The notes: generated by a model from the sequence alone, not told the origin. Shown: positions 1-13,330, counted from the stretch's first letter. The stretch: 64,000 nt of DNA from Tribonema minus (GCA_017506865.1 JAFCMP010000046.1:496001-560000), one strand, 5' to 3'. Numbers and translations are program-made.

Positions 1-3000
1 GTTGAGCAGCGCACCTGCGGCGCTGATCGCTGCTGCAAAGTCGCGGCCCACCAGCAGGTCGCACAGCGGCGCGACGCTGCCGCAGCGCTGCAGGAGGTCC
101 CTGCTCGCGGCCTGCATGGCGAGGGCGTGAAGATAAGGGCAAAACAGAATAGAAACAAATTCCGGCGCGTGCGGGCGACGCGTTGTCTGCAACTGCGGTA
201 GCCAGTGCGTATTATGCAATGGCACATCCAGTGCAGCCCGCGCCATATGTCTATGAGGGATGGTGGCGCGGTGTATGGTGTGTGCGTGTCTGGTTTATTG
301 TGAGCCGCCTTCGTTGTCATGCTCGCAGACCATATGCACGCTTGCATTTTCAGCAGATAATTGGAAGTGTCCAGCAAGATTGGTTGCATAGCCATCACTA
401 GCGGGCAACATCAATACTGCATCAAATGACAAACCTACTGCAATTACGCAGGTTGTGGACGCAGCGCGTTCCTGAACCAAGACACACAGGGTGCTGATGA
501 AGCATGACCTTAACCCTGGTGGAGAGAGGTGAATACTCTCAAAATGGCCTTTCAAATGCATGATGCCCGATCCTGCACGCCGCGTATCTGCTGCATCATC
601 TAGGTGCCTTTTACACCTCAGTCACCAAGACAAGACCCCAGGCTGCCTGCCCTGGCGCGACACACCATCTTAACAACTCTACAGTCCCATGTGACCACAG
701 CCTCTTGTGTCTCGTGTTGCATGGCGGCAGCAGAAAACCGCAACGCAACCATTTAAGTCCATTGCCAAGAAGCGCGGTTCAGCCCCCGAACTACCACAAG
801 GCCCTGGACTTTTGAGTGATCATCTCGACTTGCCTCCTGCGACACGCTGTGCAGGGCAATCAGCGGCAGCGATCCCCATCATCTGGCGCAGCCGCCGCGG
901 CAGCATGCGTTGCTGCCGACACAAAGACAGCGTGTGACGCGCTCCCACCGCACATCTACAATTTCTAGCCGTACCGGTGACTCGCCACCAGTGCGCGCCG
1001 CCTCACCTCTCTGGACACGTTCTGCATGGCGCCGGCGGCGGCGGCGCACGCCTCGGGGCACGGCGACCGCAGCAGCGCCGCCAGCGCCGGCACCGCGCCC
1101 GCCTGTCTGATGAGGCAGATGCTCCTGGCGTCGGCGCTCATGTTGTGCAGGCAGCCCAGCGCGCGCGCCTGCACCTGCGCACAGCCGGAGAGCACGTGCA
1201 TTGTGCGTCAGCGAGCAGCGTTGACGCGTCGCGGGCCCGCCTCTCGCTGCGCAGCACAGGCAACTTCAACACTGCAGCAATGCATCCAGTGCGCCTGATG
1301 AGGCAGATGCTGCATTCCTGGCATCAGCGCCCATCCCGTGCAGGCAGCTCAATGCGCGCGCGCCTGCGCCTGCGTGCAGAACTCGATGTGCGTGTCAGCG
1401 GGCAGCGCCGCATTGAGCGTCACCTTTTGCGCCGCGTTGCAGCCGTGGTTGACGCAGGCACCCGCCGCAACTGACGTTGCGAGGTGCAGGATCAGCATTG
1501 TGAAGTTGACATGCGCGGTGGCAGTACGATGGTCACAGTTTGCAGATGCCGTGGGACATTGTTGTTGCGGTGGTCAATGCACAGATCACAGAAGCGTCAA
1601 CGACTTCTTGAGACACGTGGACGACAGCCTTGACCTTGCACTCTGGCCTCTGCATCACTCCAGCGCGACGAAAGGTGTCAGGAAGTTACCGTGCTCACAC
1701 CTTTGCTTCTGTGCTGAGCAGAAGCGCCGCCACCAGATCAACGGCGCCCGACACGCGCGCCCTCTCCCGGCCCGCCGCGTCAAAGCACAGGCTCTGCAGC
1801 GCCCCCAGCGCCGCCACGTGCAGCGCGACGCTGCGTAAAGCCGGGAAGAAAGCTGATGATAAAGTGAAATAGGCCCAGAAAAAGCAATCGCGTTGTATGG
1901 GCGAATACCTACTAAACGAGCAATTTCAAATTGACGTAAACAGAATCCAATTGAGACAGAGGAGACGTGGACCGTTGCTCTCTTGGTCAGGTCTAAGGCC
2001 CCAGTGTGGTGCTGTTGTGCTAGTGCTGGGTTACGGATGGTGCCCTGCGACTGGGGTCAGGTGAATTGCGGGATTGCGAGTCATTGGCTACCATGTGGAA
2101 GCGTGGTCCTACTGACAGCTTGCAGTTGGTGCTTGCAATGGCAACCCATTTGCTCTGAGTGTAAACTTCCCTCTCCCTGGATGCATCCGAAGAGCTGCAT
2201 GGCATATATAAGACACTACGTCATGTGGGGGGTACAATATCAGCATCAGCTATGCGTGTGAACTGCGTGACATCGATTTGAAGAGAGGCACATGCTGCCA
2301 CACTAGGCTGTGACAGTACCCCGCGTTGCGACGCAGGGACGCTCACTTGCGCAGCAATGTCTGCCAGCCACACGAGGCAGATGTGTACCCGTATGTGTAC
2401 TTTATTTACTTCCGCCTGAGGGGCAGAAACCCAATATAATTGCAAGATATGCAGCTCTTGTGCTCGTGGCAAGCGTGCTCATACGCATTTGTGACCGCAA
2501 TGGAACACATGCGTTGCCTACACTATCAAGTGCACGTGTACATACCTACTAGTACCCACCTGCAAGATGGGCTGAGCATCCGCAACAAGCCCGCCATGCC
2601 GCCGTGCTTGCAGAAGAGGCCCACGTTGGCCGTCTCGTAGCAGAGGTTGAGCACGACATTGGCGCACTCGCAGGCGCAGTCCGCGGACAGCGCCTCATTG
2701 CTCAGCAGCATGGCGACCGTGGCGGCGCACGTGGGGCCTGTGGCGCGCCTGACACGGTAATCGCAATTTTGAGCGCAGTTTTGTGGGCGCGTTCGTGAGA
2801 TGCTCGAGCTGGGGACGCGGCACTGCTTTTAGGGACTTCAACTTGCTTGCGTACCAACTTTAACAAAGTCCGGGTGACTGTCGTTTGACTGAAAATGCTG
2901 CTGGGCGCTATTTGCTCTCACATACATGGTGTCCCACCATCAGCTGGGGGTCTTCCTGTAGTTGGCCTCGCTGCCAGCTCAAATGTGCGATGCAGTATGT

Positions 3001-3705
3001 CTGCCGTGTGCATCAGTGATGATTGCACCACCAAATGTAGGCTACACCGAGGTAGCCGTGTGAATGAAAACATACCCCTGAGCCTCAAAGTCAACCAATT
3101 GCGCGGCACTGTGTGTCCGGGTGTGAGGATGGTGATCGTACAAGGCTTGAACTCGCGTTGTCTTTAACCCATCGCAAGGCACCAGATGTAATGCATCCAG
3201 TGTCATTGCTCACGGAGCTTCATGATTCAGATTGCGAGAATTTTGGCTCGCTCTGCGTGTACCTGGCCTCCTCATCAGATTGGACTACTGGTCATGATGG
3301 CTGTCTCCGTTGGGTAGGTATGTCGATGATGTACGCTTTCGAGTATTTTTGAAGTCTTTTATTGTTCGTTTCACATCTGATGTAGCTCGCTACTTCAAAA
3401 ACACATTGACTGCTTGATGGTCAAGTACCTGTTGGCAGGCTTCCGCATCAGATATTTCAGGACCCGCAGCAAGGAGAGCAGCCGCACTGGACTGTGCGCC
3501 CCTGGCCCGACCGCCACAGCGTTGTACAGCAGCACGGTGTCGTCGACCTCAGGAAAGTTCAAGTTCGGCGACCTCGCAGGATCTGCATTGCAGCGCAGGA
3601 ACGCGTCCACCGCCGTAGTAAAGCACGACCCGGGACTTCGCCGAAGTGCTGCATTGATATCATTCAGGTCCACGCCAGCCGATTTCATGAGTGCTATGCC
3701 CCCCT
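1..3705 (-). CDS. Armadillo-repeat protein, 3' end off the window
   Basis: Exons seen on the minus strand in transcript order: about 3700-3429, 2737-2560, 1830-1701, 1174-1007 and 111-1 (continues off the window). All but the first have clear AG acceptors, and those that end inside the window have GT donors. The translated exons carry ARM-repeat signatures: short helices with conserved Ala, Leu, Gly and Asn, as in [45 protein letters not shown] and [10 protein letters not shown]. The first exon (about 90 codons, ending [10 protein letters not shown]) is conserved-looking but not an obvious ARM repeat. ARM repeats form a superhelical scaffold for protein binding, so this is probably an interaction protein; no specific ortholog is recognised. 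The start codon was not located; open minus-strand frames at 3.8-4.3 kb could hold a first exon. Introns are 0.5-0.9 kb, and one holds a decayed exon copy. Confidence 0.6.
1283..1400 (-). repeat. Decayed copy of ARM exon 5' edge
   Basis: This intron stretch resembles 1080-1190, the 5' part of the ARM exon at 1174-1007 with its acceptor. Shared segments include the block encoding the RQAG helix (tgatgaggcagatgct) and the GC-rich run beside the acceptor. The copy has indels and no intact frame. It lies upstream of the exon in transcript order. Confidence 0.6.
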
Positions 3706-3910
3706 CCACACGAGGCGCGTCCGCGCAAGCAATACACCTTGGATCCCCAAGAATACACCGATGGAGTGGCCGTTACAAAAACCCGTACTCGTTACTCACA
3801 CGTAGAAGTGAGTGGCCAGTTGTCCCACGTGTGCTAGGCACGAGTCACTCACAACATTGAGATGAAGTGACTCGCGTGTTCTGATCGTCTGAGACGCTGC
3901 ATTTGGTGCG

Positions 3911-6900
3911 ATGGTGCGGACGCTTGCCCCGCTGCTGCTGCTGGCCCCGGTGCCTCTTCTCTGCCCCACCACCGAGGCCTTCTTGGCACAGGTCAGCATC
4001 GAGCACGCCGTCGTTCCAGCTCCTGTTTCTTTCTTTCCACAACATCAACATGCTCCTCGTCCTGCGTGTGCCACCTGCAGCCTGCATCAGCATGGGCGTT
4101 GGCGTCGAGGACAGCGTCGAGGAGGCAACTCATCAGGCGCGTCGTCATGAGCGCCAAGCCCGACGGCAGCGACGCTGAGGAACCTGGCAAGATAGTGCCG
4201 CCAGACCATCTGCCAATATCATACAGGAGGTTAGACACAAGCATGCACAGTGGTTTGCTGCACAGTGTCGGCCAGTGCATGTGATCATTTTCCTCCTTCA
4301 TCACGAGCCACAAGTTGTAGCGTTTCTCCGAGCCTGCTGCCGCGCCCTGCTACACATGCGTGGAAGAACTGTCGAGAGTCCTCCGTTTGTTCTGAGCCGC
4401 CTTGATGCTGCATTGCCACACACTGTGATAAATGTGTCGATCCAAGCTGCTGGCCAGGCTCGTCGCGCTTGTGCCTAAAGCCCACTTTATTGCCAGAGCT
4501 GGTGGCAGTCGCAGTTGATGTTCAACGAAAGCATGACACGTGTGCCGAAGTCATGGGACCATCGCTCAATGCTGCACTGCCTCCCACTATGTTGTAACCG
4601 CTCTGCAGTGACAATGGCACCCGGGATGATGAATTTTACATGGACGAGATGGAGAAGAGCAGTCTGAACCCCTACTTCGACGTCGTAAGGAGGCTTAGTC
4701 CCTCGGAGCACATCCAGCGCTTCATGCGCGTAACACCGCCCAGGTAATGCCTTCTTCATGCGATATTTTGCATTACTTTACTGATGCAATAGCCGTGCAG
4801 TGTGCACCGCATGTTGCAGGTGCATGTGGGTCCCCTGAAGCTATGCACTGCCAGGGAGAGAAGTGCCCTCGTGTGTTCATCATGCTGAAGGCCGTTGTGG
4901 ACCCACATAAGTGCACTTCACTGGAAAATGACGGCGTGTTATATTTTGTTGCTGCTTCATGAGCATGATTACTCACTCTCTTGCCTTTTGCTTCTGGCCC
5001 GCAGGGTTCAAGAGGCGGTGCGTAACACAGTAATGGGCCTGCTGGGCACGCTGCCGCGGCACGCCTTTGAGACTACGGCCATCAGCACCGGTGACGCGCT
5101 GGCCAACCTCATGTTCCAGTTGCAAATGACGGGGTGAGTAGAGGCACGGCCTTCTGGACTTTGTCTTGTTCCTGTCGCTTGGTGTACAATGCCCTCGCAT
5201 TAGCGGCTTCTGCCGAATGGTACTCTGGGTGCTTTGGTGTCTGTTCTTATGACGTCGCAACGTGTGGCGCTCCCCCTCATATATCCCACCATATTCCAGA
5301 CTAAGCTTATTCGTAACTTCTGGTGCGGTGCTGGTGTGCCATGTGGCAAACGCGTCGCAGGTACATGTTTAAAAATGCGGAGTACCGGCTCAGCCTCCAG
5401 TCAAGTCTGCAGAGCCTGGGGGAGGCGCCGGTTGCGGGGCTGCTTTCTGGTGAGCAGCATGTCAATGGTGCCTTGCGCATGGCATCACTGCTTTAATATG
5501 TCAGCGGCGCACGACAACACGGCTTTCACCTTTGAGCATGGCTTGTCTGCATCATTATGTAATCTCAAAACGGCGACTGCAACAGCTCAAGGGCTTCATG
5601 TATATGGAATACAATTGCAATATCATCTTACCTGACATGCGCTCATCATGTTGGGGCTTGTTGCCTGGCTTTAGCCATGTGAGTTATCATCACAAGTGTT
5701 CAAATCACCGCATCGATTGTCACCTCATGTACTGACACGGACAACATTGACAACATAGTAATTCTACGCATCTGCAATCAAAGCAGTGTTTGTAATGTCA
5801 AGAAGGCGTTAGGTAAAATAGTCAGCATAAAGGCTCCTTTAGAGCGACCGTCAGGTCAGCTGCGCATTTCATCCTGTAGTCTCAGATTCTCACCATGGGA
5901 ACTAATAATGCCAAACTATACTGCAATTCACAGTTGTGCTGGGCCTGATTGTGGAACTTGCTGTGTGCTGTGCATGACTGCAGCAGCTGCGGAGAAGGAC
6001 GGATCAGATGCGGAGTCGGAGGGCAAGAGCGCGCTGCCGCTGCCGCTGGATGACAATGGGAACATTGTGCTGAAAAAGCCTAAAATCACTGGCAAGGTGA
6101 GCTGACAGCACTTGCGTGTACATGCACACGTAGCCCTGTGTGTTTGGCTATCATTGGTCTTCGGCTGAGTGCAACAGGTTTCTGTACAATCATGAGATCT
6201 CTATAGGACCAGTAGGTATTGCGAACGACGGCGCATAAAACAATGGGGTACACGCTACAGGGCTGAACGTCCCGGTGTCATCGGCTGTTGTTGTATGGAT
6301 ACAGCTGGAATTGCAAGTAGTTATTGGCAACAATGCAAGGCAAGAGTACTGCCGTTTGAAAAATCAATAACTGACAAATAGTATGTCCAGGGCTCCTCGC
6401 AATCCTCTGAGCACCGTCTTCCAGGATGATGTCATTGCAGGGGCACAGCACTTCATTGTTCAAATGAGGCAGATGGCGCACGTTGTTGAAGTTGGTCCGC
6501 TTCGTGAACTGAGCGTCTAGAGGCATCGCGCATAGAGCTCAGTATTCAGTGCAAGGGTCTTGCAGAGATGGACGCCATCTTTCAAGCAGATGCCATCAGC
6601 AGGCAGCTCAGCCATTGGACCGCCAGACGGTGCAGCACGAATGCTGAATGGTATCACGTGTGTTGTACGACAATGTGCAGGCCTTGGGGTGTCTTTCTAG
6701 CCCCTACAACAAAAATTGTATTGTTGCACACACCACCAGAAGACCAGCGGGCACACTGTGGCTCTCATGCTGTTTTATCACAATTACCATCAATCTTCAT
6801 GCAAAATCTACTGGAATGGCGGACAGGTTTGGCTGTATCGATATGTAAGATAAGTAGCACAATGAAGGCTACTGTGCCCCTCATCCACATGTGCACAATC

Positions 6901-8267
6901 CCTTGCAAAGCCACTGTGCCGTCATTGCACCCAAGCCGGCGCGGCATTTGACGGGTCACTGCTGCTGTGCGTGGTGTGCGCAGGTGAAGTTGACGTACGA
7001 AAACGGACAGGAAGTGGAGGTGGATGCGGGAGCGTACATGACGGAGCTGGCCACGCAGGTGAGCAACCAATACATAATCACATGTAATGCGCCAGCAGAA
7101 AGGATGTGATACAGTAGTGCTGAATGCAGGTATAGGTCCCGGCCTTGCACATCGAGCACTGCCATAAATGCTGGCAAGCAGTCACTTTTGCATGTTGTCA
7201 TCATGCAGTGCATGTTGTCATCATGCAGCGCATATTGCCATCATGCAGTGCCTGTGATCCCCTGGCCGGTGGGCGTTAGCTACGTTGCTTGTGATGGAGG
7301 CGGGTCGGACGGGAGCGATTCAGCTGCTGTTTGCGGCATACCAAACTCACCAATGACTGTGCGCACAATATCGTAATGGGGGGAAAAGGACTCTTTGGCA
7401 CTGCCCCATTCCGGTTTGCACTGCCCCATTCACGGTGTCAATGTACAGTGAAGGCGGCAAAGGTCACAAATTATGATACCTTGTCCAGCACGGTCTTGTC
7501 CGTGAGCGTAAGCAAATGTAACAGTGACATAACACTCTATATTGCCTGATCGCAGGCGCGCAATATGCGTTGTATGGAGCTACAGAACCAGCTGCAGCAG
7601 CACACATGCACCATATTAGTATACATCAGTGCATACTGCAGCCATTTTTCTTGGTCATAATTCGTCATAAGAAAGCGTGATGATGCACTCCAGTCACGTA
7701 TGATCATGCACTCAAAGACACCCCTACAAACTTTACATCATGTGCAGGTGGAGGTGCTGCAACATCAGCTCTCTTCGAAGCAGACACAGCAGCAGGAGGC
7801 GCAGAGGAAGGACTTGCTACTTTACATCAAGGACATGCCCCCAACACAGCTGCAGTCCCTCACTGCTGGTAAGCCTGACGCTGCTGTTTCATCTCAGGCG
7901 CTTGCGCTGCAGTACACATTGGCGATTGGCGATGTGCGTGTGGTATCTCTCTAGATGCATGCACCTACTTCAGCGGCATGGGGGTGGGAATGACTGCTTT
8001 GCTCCATTGGTGATTTATGAAGATCTTTGCAAATTTTGGTTTTTCCCAACTGTGAGGACATGCTCTTGTGTCACATTGCAAAGCGTTTCTGCGGCTAACG
8101 CTCATCTCAGCCCAATGCTTCAGTGTACACATAACATCTTGAGGTCAACAGATGTCAGTCAGTGTGGTAAAGAAACCAACAGCGGGCGACTGGAGCCTCT
8201 TGTCGGCGGCTCTAGTGTCAAGACACGGTGTGCTGCCATTCCGTCCTCTCGCCTGCTGATCACGCCG

Positions 8268-8301
<34 letters not shown>

Positions 8302-8525
8302 TCTCAGGCATGAGCCCGGAGGTCCTGGAGTCCATGAAGATGCTCGTCGAAACGGTCATGCGCTCCATGGGCGCCACCACCATCGGACGGCAGACGCTCA
8401 CGCAGCAGAGCAGCAATGGCATGGCTCAGCTCTGCATGTGGCAGCTCGCCGTGGGGTATAGCCTGCGCGAAATGGAGGCGCGCGAGGAGATTCGGCAACG
8501 ATTCGAGGCCGCGGAGAGCGACTGA
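3911..8525 (+). CDS. DUF760 protein, UV-B-induced protein At3g17800-like
   Basis: Exons supported by frame and splice sites: 4609-4743, 5005-5133, 5361-5449, 5984-6096, 6984-7058, 7748-7868 and 8308-8525, ending in TGA. They encode about 292 residues and all junction phases agree. Hallmarks of the family are NPYFDVVRRLSPSE, the VQEAVRNTVMGLLGTLP helix, LANLMFQLQMTGYMFKNAEY and the C-terminal MSPEVLESMKMLVETVM. Family members are nucleus-encoded, mostly plastid-targeted proteins of unknown biochemical role, described in Arabidopsis as UV-B induced. The 5' end is uncertain. A Met at 3911 opens a short hydrophobic leader (MVRTLAPLLLLAPVPLL) ending at a GT donor near 3990, which could be part of a targeting peptide. 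Another possible exon lies near 4080-4210. The last intron ends in a 29-C run directly before the acceptor. Confidence 0.85.
8271..8307 (+). other. Pure-C polypyrimidine tract and 3' splice site
   Basis: Twenty-nine consecutive C residues (8271-8299) followed by TCTCTCAG form the acceptor of the last DUF760 exon. A G-run of about 13 follows the stop codon at 8532-8544. Confidence 0.75.
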
Positions 8526-10223
8526 GCAGGCGGGGGGGGGGGGGGTATGGGTATGATCGCTCTGTGCATAGTGGGGGTGGCGCTGCGGCACGGATCTGTG
8601 CGGTGCAGGGTGTCTGAGAGGGGTTACATGGTTCAACATGCCACTGCTTGCGTGCTAGATCGTGTGCCGGGACTCTGTGCAAACGGCGATGGTCTGTGGG
8701 CGCGTAGCGGGGTGCCAGACACAGGCTGATTTTGATTGTCAGCAACACACAGGTGCGACTCTGTGTCAGGTAGGCATGGGAGTGTTTATAGGTGGTGCAT
8801 TGCAAGTGGTGCGGTCCAGTGCAGTCCTTATACTGCTGCTGACGCGCCGCTAGTACCAGCGCTGGCACGGCCCGCTGATGAATAAATGGCGGCTACAAGG
8901 TGCATGAATAGCTCTAGACTGCTTGACATCTTGTGCTCTCTATGGCTTGCTCTCGTCATTTGGCTGAATTATGATGTTGTGACTTGATGTGCTTGCTCAC
9001 TGCAAGACATCAACCATTGACTTGTGTTTTGATGTTTCACAAACTGCTGTCATCGCTAGACACACACAGGGGGTCCTGAAGTGTGCTGCTCCATATGGTG
9101 ATGTGCATTGCGTGAGTCCTGTATCTGATTTCGCAAGTGGGCACATCCCTGCTTTTCCTACATGAGTGACCAAGATAGCACAACATGGAGATTGTTCGCC
9201 GAACCGTCAAAGTGCACTTGGCCTGCTACAGTAGTTGGTCTGGTGTAGCAATCGATTGCTTGCTTTATCTGGCCACTGCACACAGAATGTTGACCAGCAG
9301 GTGTGCTCTGTTTGGCACGGCAGCAGGGACTGTTTTGTAGCTGTGGTGGAGGTCTGTCACCTTGAAAGTGTCCGAATGCTTCTTGGCAATGCAGGGCGTA
9401 CATTTTAGCTTGACTCAACCCTGTTGAGCCTGGGCAGGAGTGCCCCCTAGGTGCTGTCAATGCAGTGTTGTACAGGTTACCGAGATGCACCTAATTGCAT
9501 CGACAACACCTGGGCGGACACAACGTGCAAAGTCTCTCAAAAGTGGCAATTCTCATACTTCTATCTCAAGCTCTTTTGTTCCAAGGGGAATGACCCATGT
9601 CGGTGCAGGCCATGTCTAAATCTGCAGACGCTCTACTTGAAACGTTTATGCCGCATTGCATTCAGCACAGGGCCCGCTCCTCAACAAATACCACAGGGCA
9701 TTTGGCGCGGTATGCAAACACAAGCAGGCACTGATCATCCTATGCTCTACGCCTTAAGCACTGCATGGGTCCTGCAGATGCTGCTGATTTACGGCGGCAG
9801 CAAGACCGTCATTGGGGTTGATACAGCCCGCACGGACAGCATGTGTACCACAGTGACAAGATATCCCTAGACATATTTAATGAAGACTACATGCATACAA
9901 TGTCGCAATGCGCCCTTGAGTCAAACAGCCGTGTGCAGGGTCCACATGACGACGCACAATACATGAGTCGCCTCCATGCATAGAGCACACAGCAAGTGAC
10001 ACAGAAAGACACAAGACTCACTTCTAATGCGCTGCCCATGATTTGAACAATTGTGATTGTGAGCTCTCATCGCCATGGCCCATGTGACAGAAGCAGTCGG
10101 TGCAACGCTGTGACTATGAAGGCACCGTCAGCAACTGTGCTTCTACATGAACTCGCTACTCACCGTTGCTGTAGGGCGGCATCCGCAGCATCTGCCCCAG
10201 CCACGGCGCGCGTACTCAAGCGA
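8526..10223. other. Intergenic, no supported gene
   Basis: This is the downstream flank of the DUF760 gene. The longest open frame (9451-9870, plus, 139 codons) is Cys-rich, with no repeat, motif or coding-like composition that I trust. Confidence 0.5.
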
Positions 10224-11084
10224 CTAGCAGGCTTTACAGCCCAACTGCCCATTCCAGTTACAGCCGTTGGCCTGTGCCCACTCCAAGACCTCCTGCTCGC
10301 CGTTCGTAGCCGCGCTTATGCACGTATACTCGTCCCACGGGCAACCGTTGGCGCGCAGCCACTGCAGCACCTCCAGGTGCCCGTACGCTGCAGCCTCGCT
10401 GCAGAGAAGGGCGTCCCACCGAGTGGGACCACCGTTGGCGCACATCCACTGCAGCACGGCCAGGCGCCCGCAGCCTGCGGCTATGAGGCCCGTCTGGTCG
10501 TCCCAGGGGCACCCGTTGGCTCGTGCCCACTGCAGCACCTCGAGGTGCCCGTACTCTGCTGCACAGGTGCAGATGCGGGCGTCCCAGGGGCACCCGTTGG
10601 CTCGCGCCCACTGCAGCACCTCCAGGTGTCCGTTCTTTGCGGCGCGGCCGCAGACCATGGGGTCCCACCGGCAGCCGTTTTGCCGCAGCCATTGTAGCAT
10701 GGGCAACTGGCCGTGCTCGGCAGCCAGCCTTGCGTGGCGCAGCCGCAGAGGGAGGCTGCGGGTGGTCTTCACCAGACAGAAGCCGTCGATATTTCCGCGG
10801 CGCACACACCAAAGTAGCGCAACTTGCGCATCGAGGTCGTGGCCAAGCGCCCACTGAAGCAGGCTCACGCTCGCAACAGCATCGGCTGCCGCAGTTGATT
10901 TTTGTTTTAAAACATTGTTGTGAAGCTGTTTGATCGCCGCACGGAAAGTGAGGGACGTGCTCCTGACCATGACTGACGGCGCGATGAAAGCTAGGACGCG
11001 CTTAACGAGCGTTGGACTGTGCAGGGGGTGCTCTGGCGCCACTCTCGCTCGGGTAGATGATCTGGCTTGCGACATCTCAGCCAA
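10224..11084 (-). CDS. Ankyrin-type repeat protein (WLRANGCPWD repeats)
   Basis: An intron-free 286-residue ORF with stop TAG. Residues 1-120 contain a hydrophobic, F-box-like stretch (LVKRVLAFIAPSVMVRS) whose assignment is tentative. From about residue 120, seven repeats of roughly 27 residues follow the pattern AAxxGHLEVLQWARANGCPWD. This divergent ankyrin repeat is common in large families of algae, oomycetes and giant DNA viruses, where it mediates protein binding and often accompanies an F-box. Two adjacent repeats are nearly identical at DNA level, suggesting recent internal duplication. The family often spreads as retrocopies or by exchange with viruses, and the lack of introns in an intron-rich neighbourhood fits that. 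No specific partner can be inferred. Confidence 0.75.
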   Translation of the reverse strand: MAEMSQARSSTRARVAPEHPLHSPTLVKRVLAFIAPSVMVRSTSLTFRAAIKQLHNNVLKQKSTAAADAVASVSLLQWALGHDLDAQVALLWCVRRGNIDGFCLVKTTRSLPLRLRHARLAAEHGQLPMLQWLRQNGCRWDPMVCGRAAKNGHLEVLQWARANGCPWDARICTCAAEYGHLEVLQWARANGCPWDDQTGLIAAGCGRLAVLQWMCANGGPTRWDALLCSEAAAYGHLEVLQWLRANGCPWDEYTCISAATNGEQEVLEWAQANGCNWNGQLGCKAC

Positions 11085-13330
11085 ATAACCCGGCGATCAG
11101 AGACAGAGAGTCTGCCTATGCCCAACTCTTCCTTGGCTACCGTGACGCGCTTGAGAGTGAGTGGGGAGTGTGCTTTGCCGCTCTTCGTTTGTTCACTGAC
11201 CCTCTCTCTCTGGAATCTCTCTGGTACCGCGAGTCGATTCAAAAACGCGAAACTTCAAAGTTGATGTGTCGGTGACGTGAACACATGAACACATGTGCCA
11301 TGGTGCCACAGTGTGTGCCACTCGTTGCTCTGGACTGAGCCTTCGGGTCGCATGGGATGTTGCTCAGACTCAGCGGGCTGTCTTTGTAGTCCGTTTCCTT
11401 CCCGAGCTACGATTAATCCTCTGCCCGCGTCGGATGCAGCTGGATGCAGCCTAACCCTAGCTGCAGCACGATCATCAATCGCTACCTATCGCTATTTACC
11501 TGCCTTGGGCTGATGATCATTGGCTAATTTGATGGTGCAAGTTGTGAGTTGCAATGGTATATGGCTCTTGTCCCCGATCATGTCGCTCTGCACCCATGTC
11601 GCAGCACACATCATTGAAGGCAAGGAGGGCGGATATTTACCGCACTTGAACTTGTCAGTAAACTTACTTGTGGCTGATTTACATACATGCGCGTAGCCAC
11701 ACCCACTTTCAAACTGGCACGCTCCGGGCACAGAATTTGATGATGTCGCAGAGGACGCTGTCCGCACGGCAGAGCCACTGTGGCAGTGGACATGCGCCTT
11801 TGTCATGACAGCTCGACTGCTGAGCAGCACTGCGCTTTTGGCATCTCTGACGTTCCATTGCATCATGTTTTGCGGCAGAGGCTGAGGCGGTCGCCATGAT
11901 GCTCGACGCCCATTCCGAACGCCATCACGAAGCTACGTGCCGCGGGGGACGAGCAACGCTGCAGAAGCTCCGGTGCCACCAGATCTCTGGCTGCATTGGT
12001 TGCCGGAAGGTGTGTACGAGATGTAACTGCGATTGTACATCCAGCAGCGAGAAATCCCCAGTGGCTTGCGCTGGGTGTGCTGCCCAGGAGTGCTTATGCC
12101 ACCTGCCGGTGTGACATCCTCACGCCAGAGGGCGGTGTCAGTGACAAAAGCATGCAAGTTGGTGTGCGCGAGCAAAACTTGTCAGGGAGAGCCCGGCACC
12201 CTTGACAACTTGCATTACCTCGGTGGCATACTTCAAACTTATGATCTTTGAGCAGGCACCCGAACTGTCAGAGTCTGGAGACTGGAACACTGGACCGGAT
12301 GATTGCACCTTTGGCAAGGCCAAATTTGGCATCCTTGAAGACGCTGCAGTTGCTGCTGGCTGGCCTGTAGAGTGCCCACTGAAAGACCCGCAGTTCGAAT
12401 ATGTGCATAGCACAACATCAACAAGGATTTGCGTAAGCAGATCGAGGAGCTGGTGGACGAGGGTGGTGGCTTGAAACCAGGGGTCAGCTGGCGTCTGATG
12501 TATGTACTGACATTATGTCCGCCTGGTGTGGAATTTCGACAGCCGCAAGGTCATGAACGATCACAAACATATGAATACCTGGACTTGTGGAGTACATACA
12601 GCACCAGCCACCTTTTGTACCAGAAGTGGTGTTGGCCATGAAGCGGCAATTCCCTACTTCGTTGGGCCCCTAACTACGCTTGAAAGCGTCTTGGTGAAAG
12701 TCAAGTTCTTCTACGTACAGGTGCATACTGTGACCGTGATGTTTGTTGTAGACCCTGGTATCTGAAGCAGCGCACTTTGCAGGCACAACACTGTGATTGC
12801 AGCCTCGCAACCTGTATGGTCAATTAATTGTGGTGGATGGTGGTCCCAACATCTTAAATCGGGTAGCCCCCTCGATCCTTACCCCTGCCACACCCCCGTG
12901 CCTTCCTCAATATTCTCAGGCAAATGCATGGCATCTGCTGCAGACATGACCGCACAGGCCATGACAAAGCTGTGCTCTTTAAAAAGGTCTGATGAGCATT
13001 GCAGCGCTCATTATGTTTATGCACTCGGTCACAATTGTGGTGAAGGCGATCCTGGAGTCTGGAGGTGTTCAAGGCAAAGCAAGCATGACATTGTGCTGAT
13101 GCAAAGTATACTTCTGTTACGAAAACATGCATCCTGTGCAGCTGATGTGCTGCAGCACAAAGTCGCACGGTGAACAGCAGCAGGGCACGGATGGAAGCGC
13201 ACATGTATACCAGTCACAGCACAGCAACGTAATGCATCCCAAACCTTTCGCCAGCGCACTGTGAGCGCACACTGAAGCAGTGAGCTGCTAACCAGAGACC
13301 TTAACCAGATCCGATATATATCGGTTCTAC
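11085..13330. other. Intergenic region with possible plus-strand exons
   Basis: No complete gene was recognised. Coding-like plus-strand pieces are 12240-12400 (around FEQAPELSESGDWNTG), 12423-12480 (DLRKQIEELVDEGGGLKPG) and 12532-12580 (NFDSRKVMNDHKHMN). A weak CCCH-like piece lies on the minus strand near 11690-11740 (CQFESGCGYAH). The family is not identified and exon joining is not established. Confidence 0.3.

Noticed and set aside
7740-8525. A single 261-codon frame at the end of the DUF760 gene
   Set aside because: It crosses two exons and an intron and changes frame relative to the homologous exons; only 8308-8525 is real in that frame.
9451-9870. 139-codon plus-strand frame
   Set aside because: No motif, no homology pattern and no splice context; probably chance.
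10053-10697. Long plus-strand frames over the ankyrin-type gene
   Set aside because: Antisense to a repetitive gene. The minus frame has clear repeats and the plus frames do not.
11690-11740. CCCH zinc-finger-like motif CQFESGCGYAH
   Set aside because: Only three of four ligands are in one frame and no neighbouring domain was found; too weak for a gene call.
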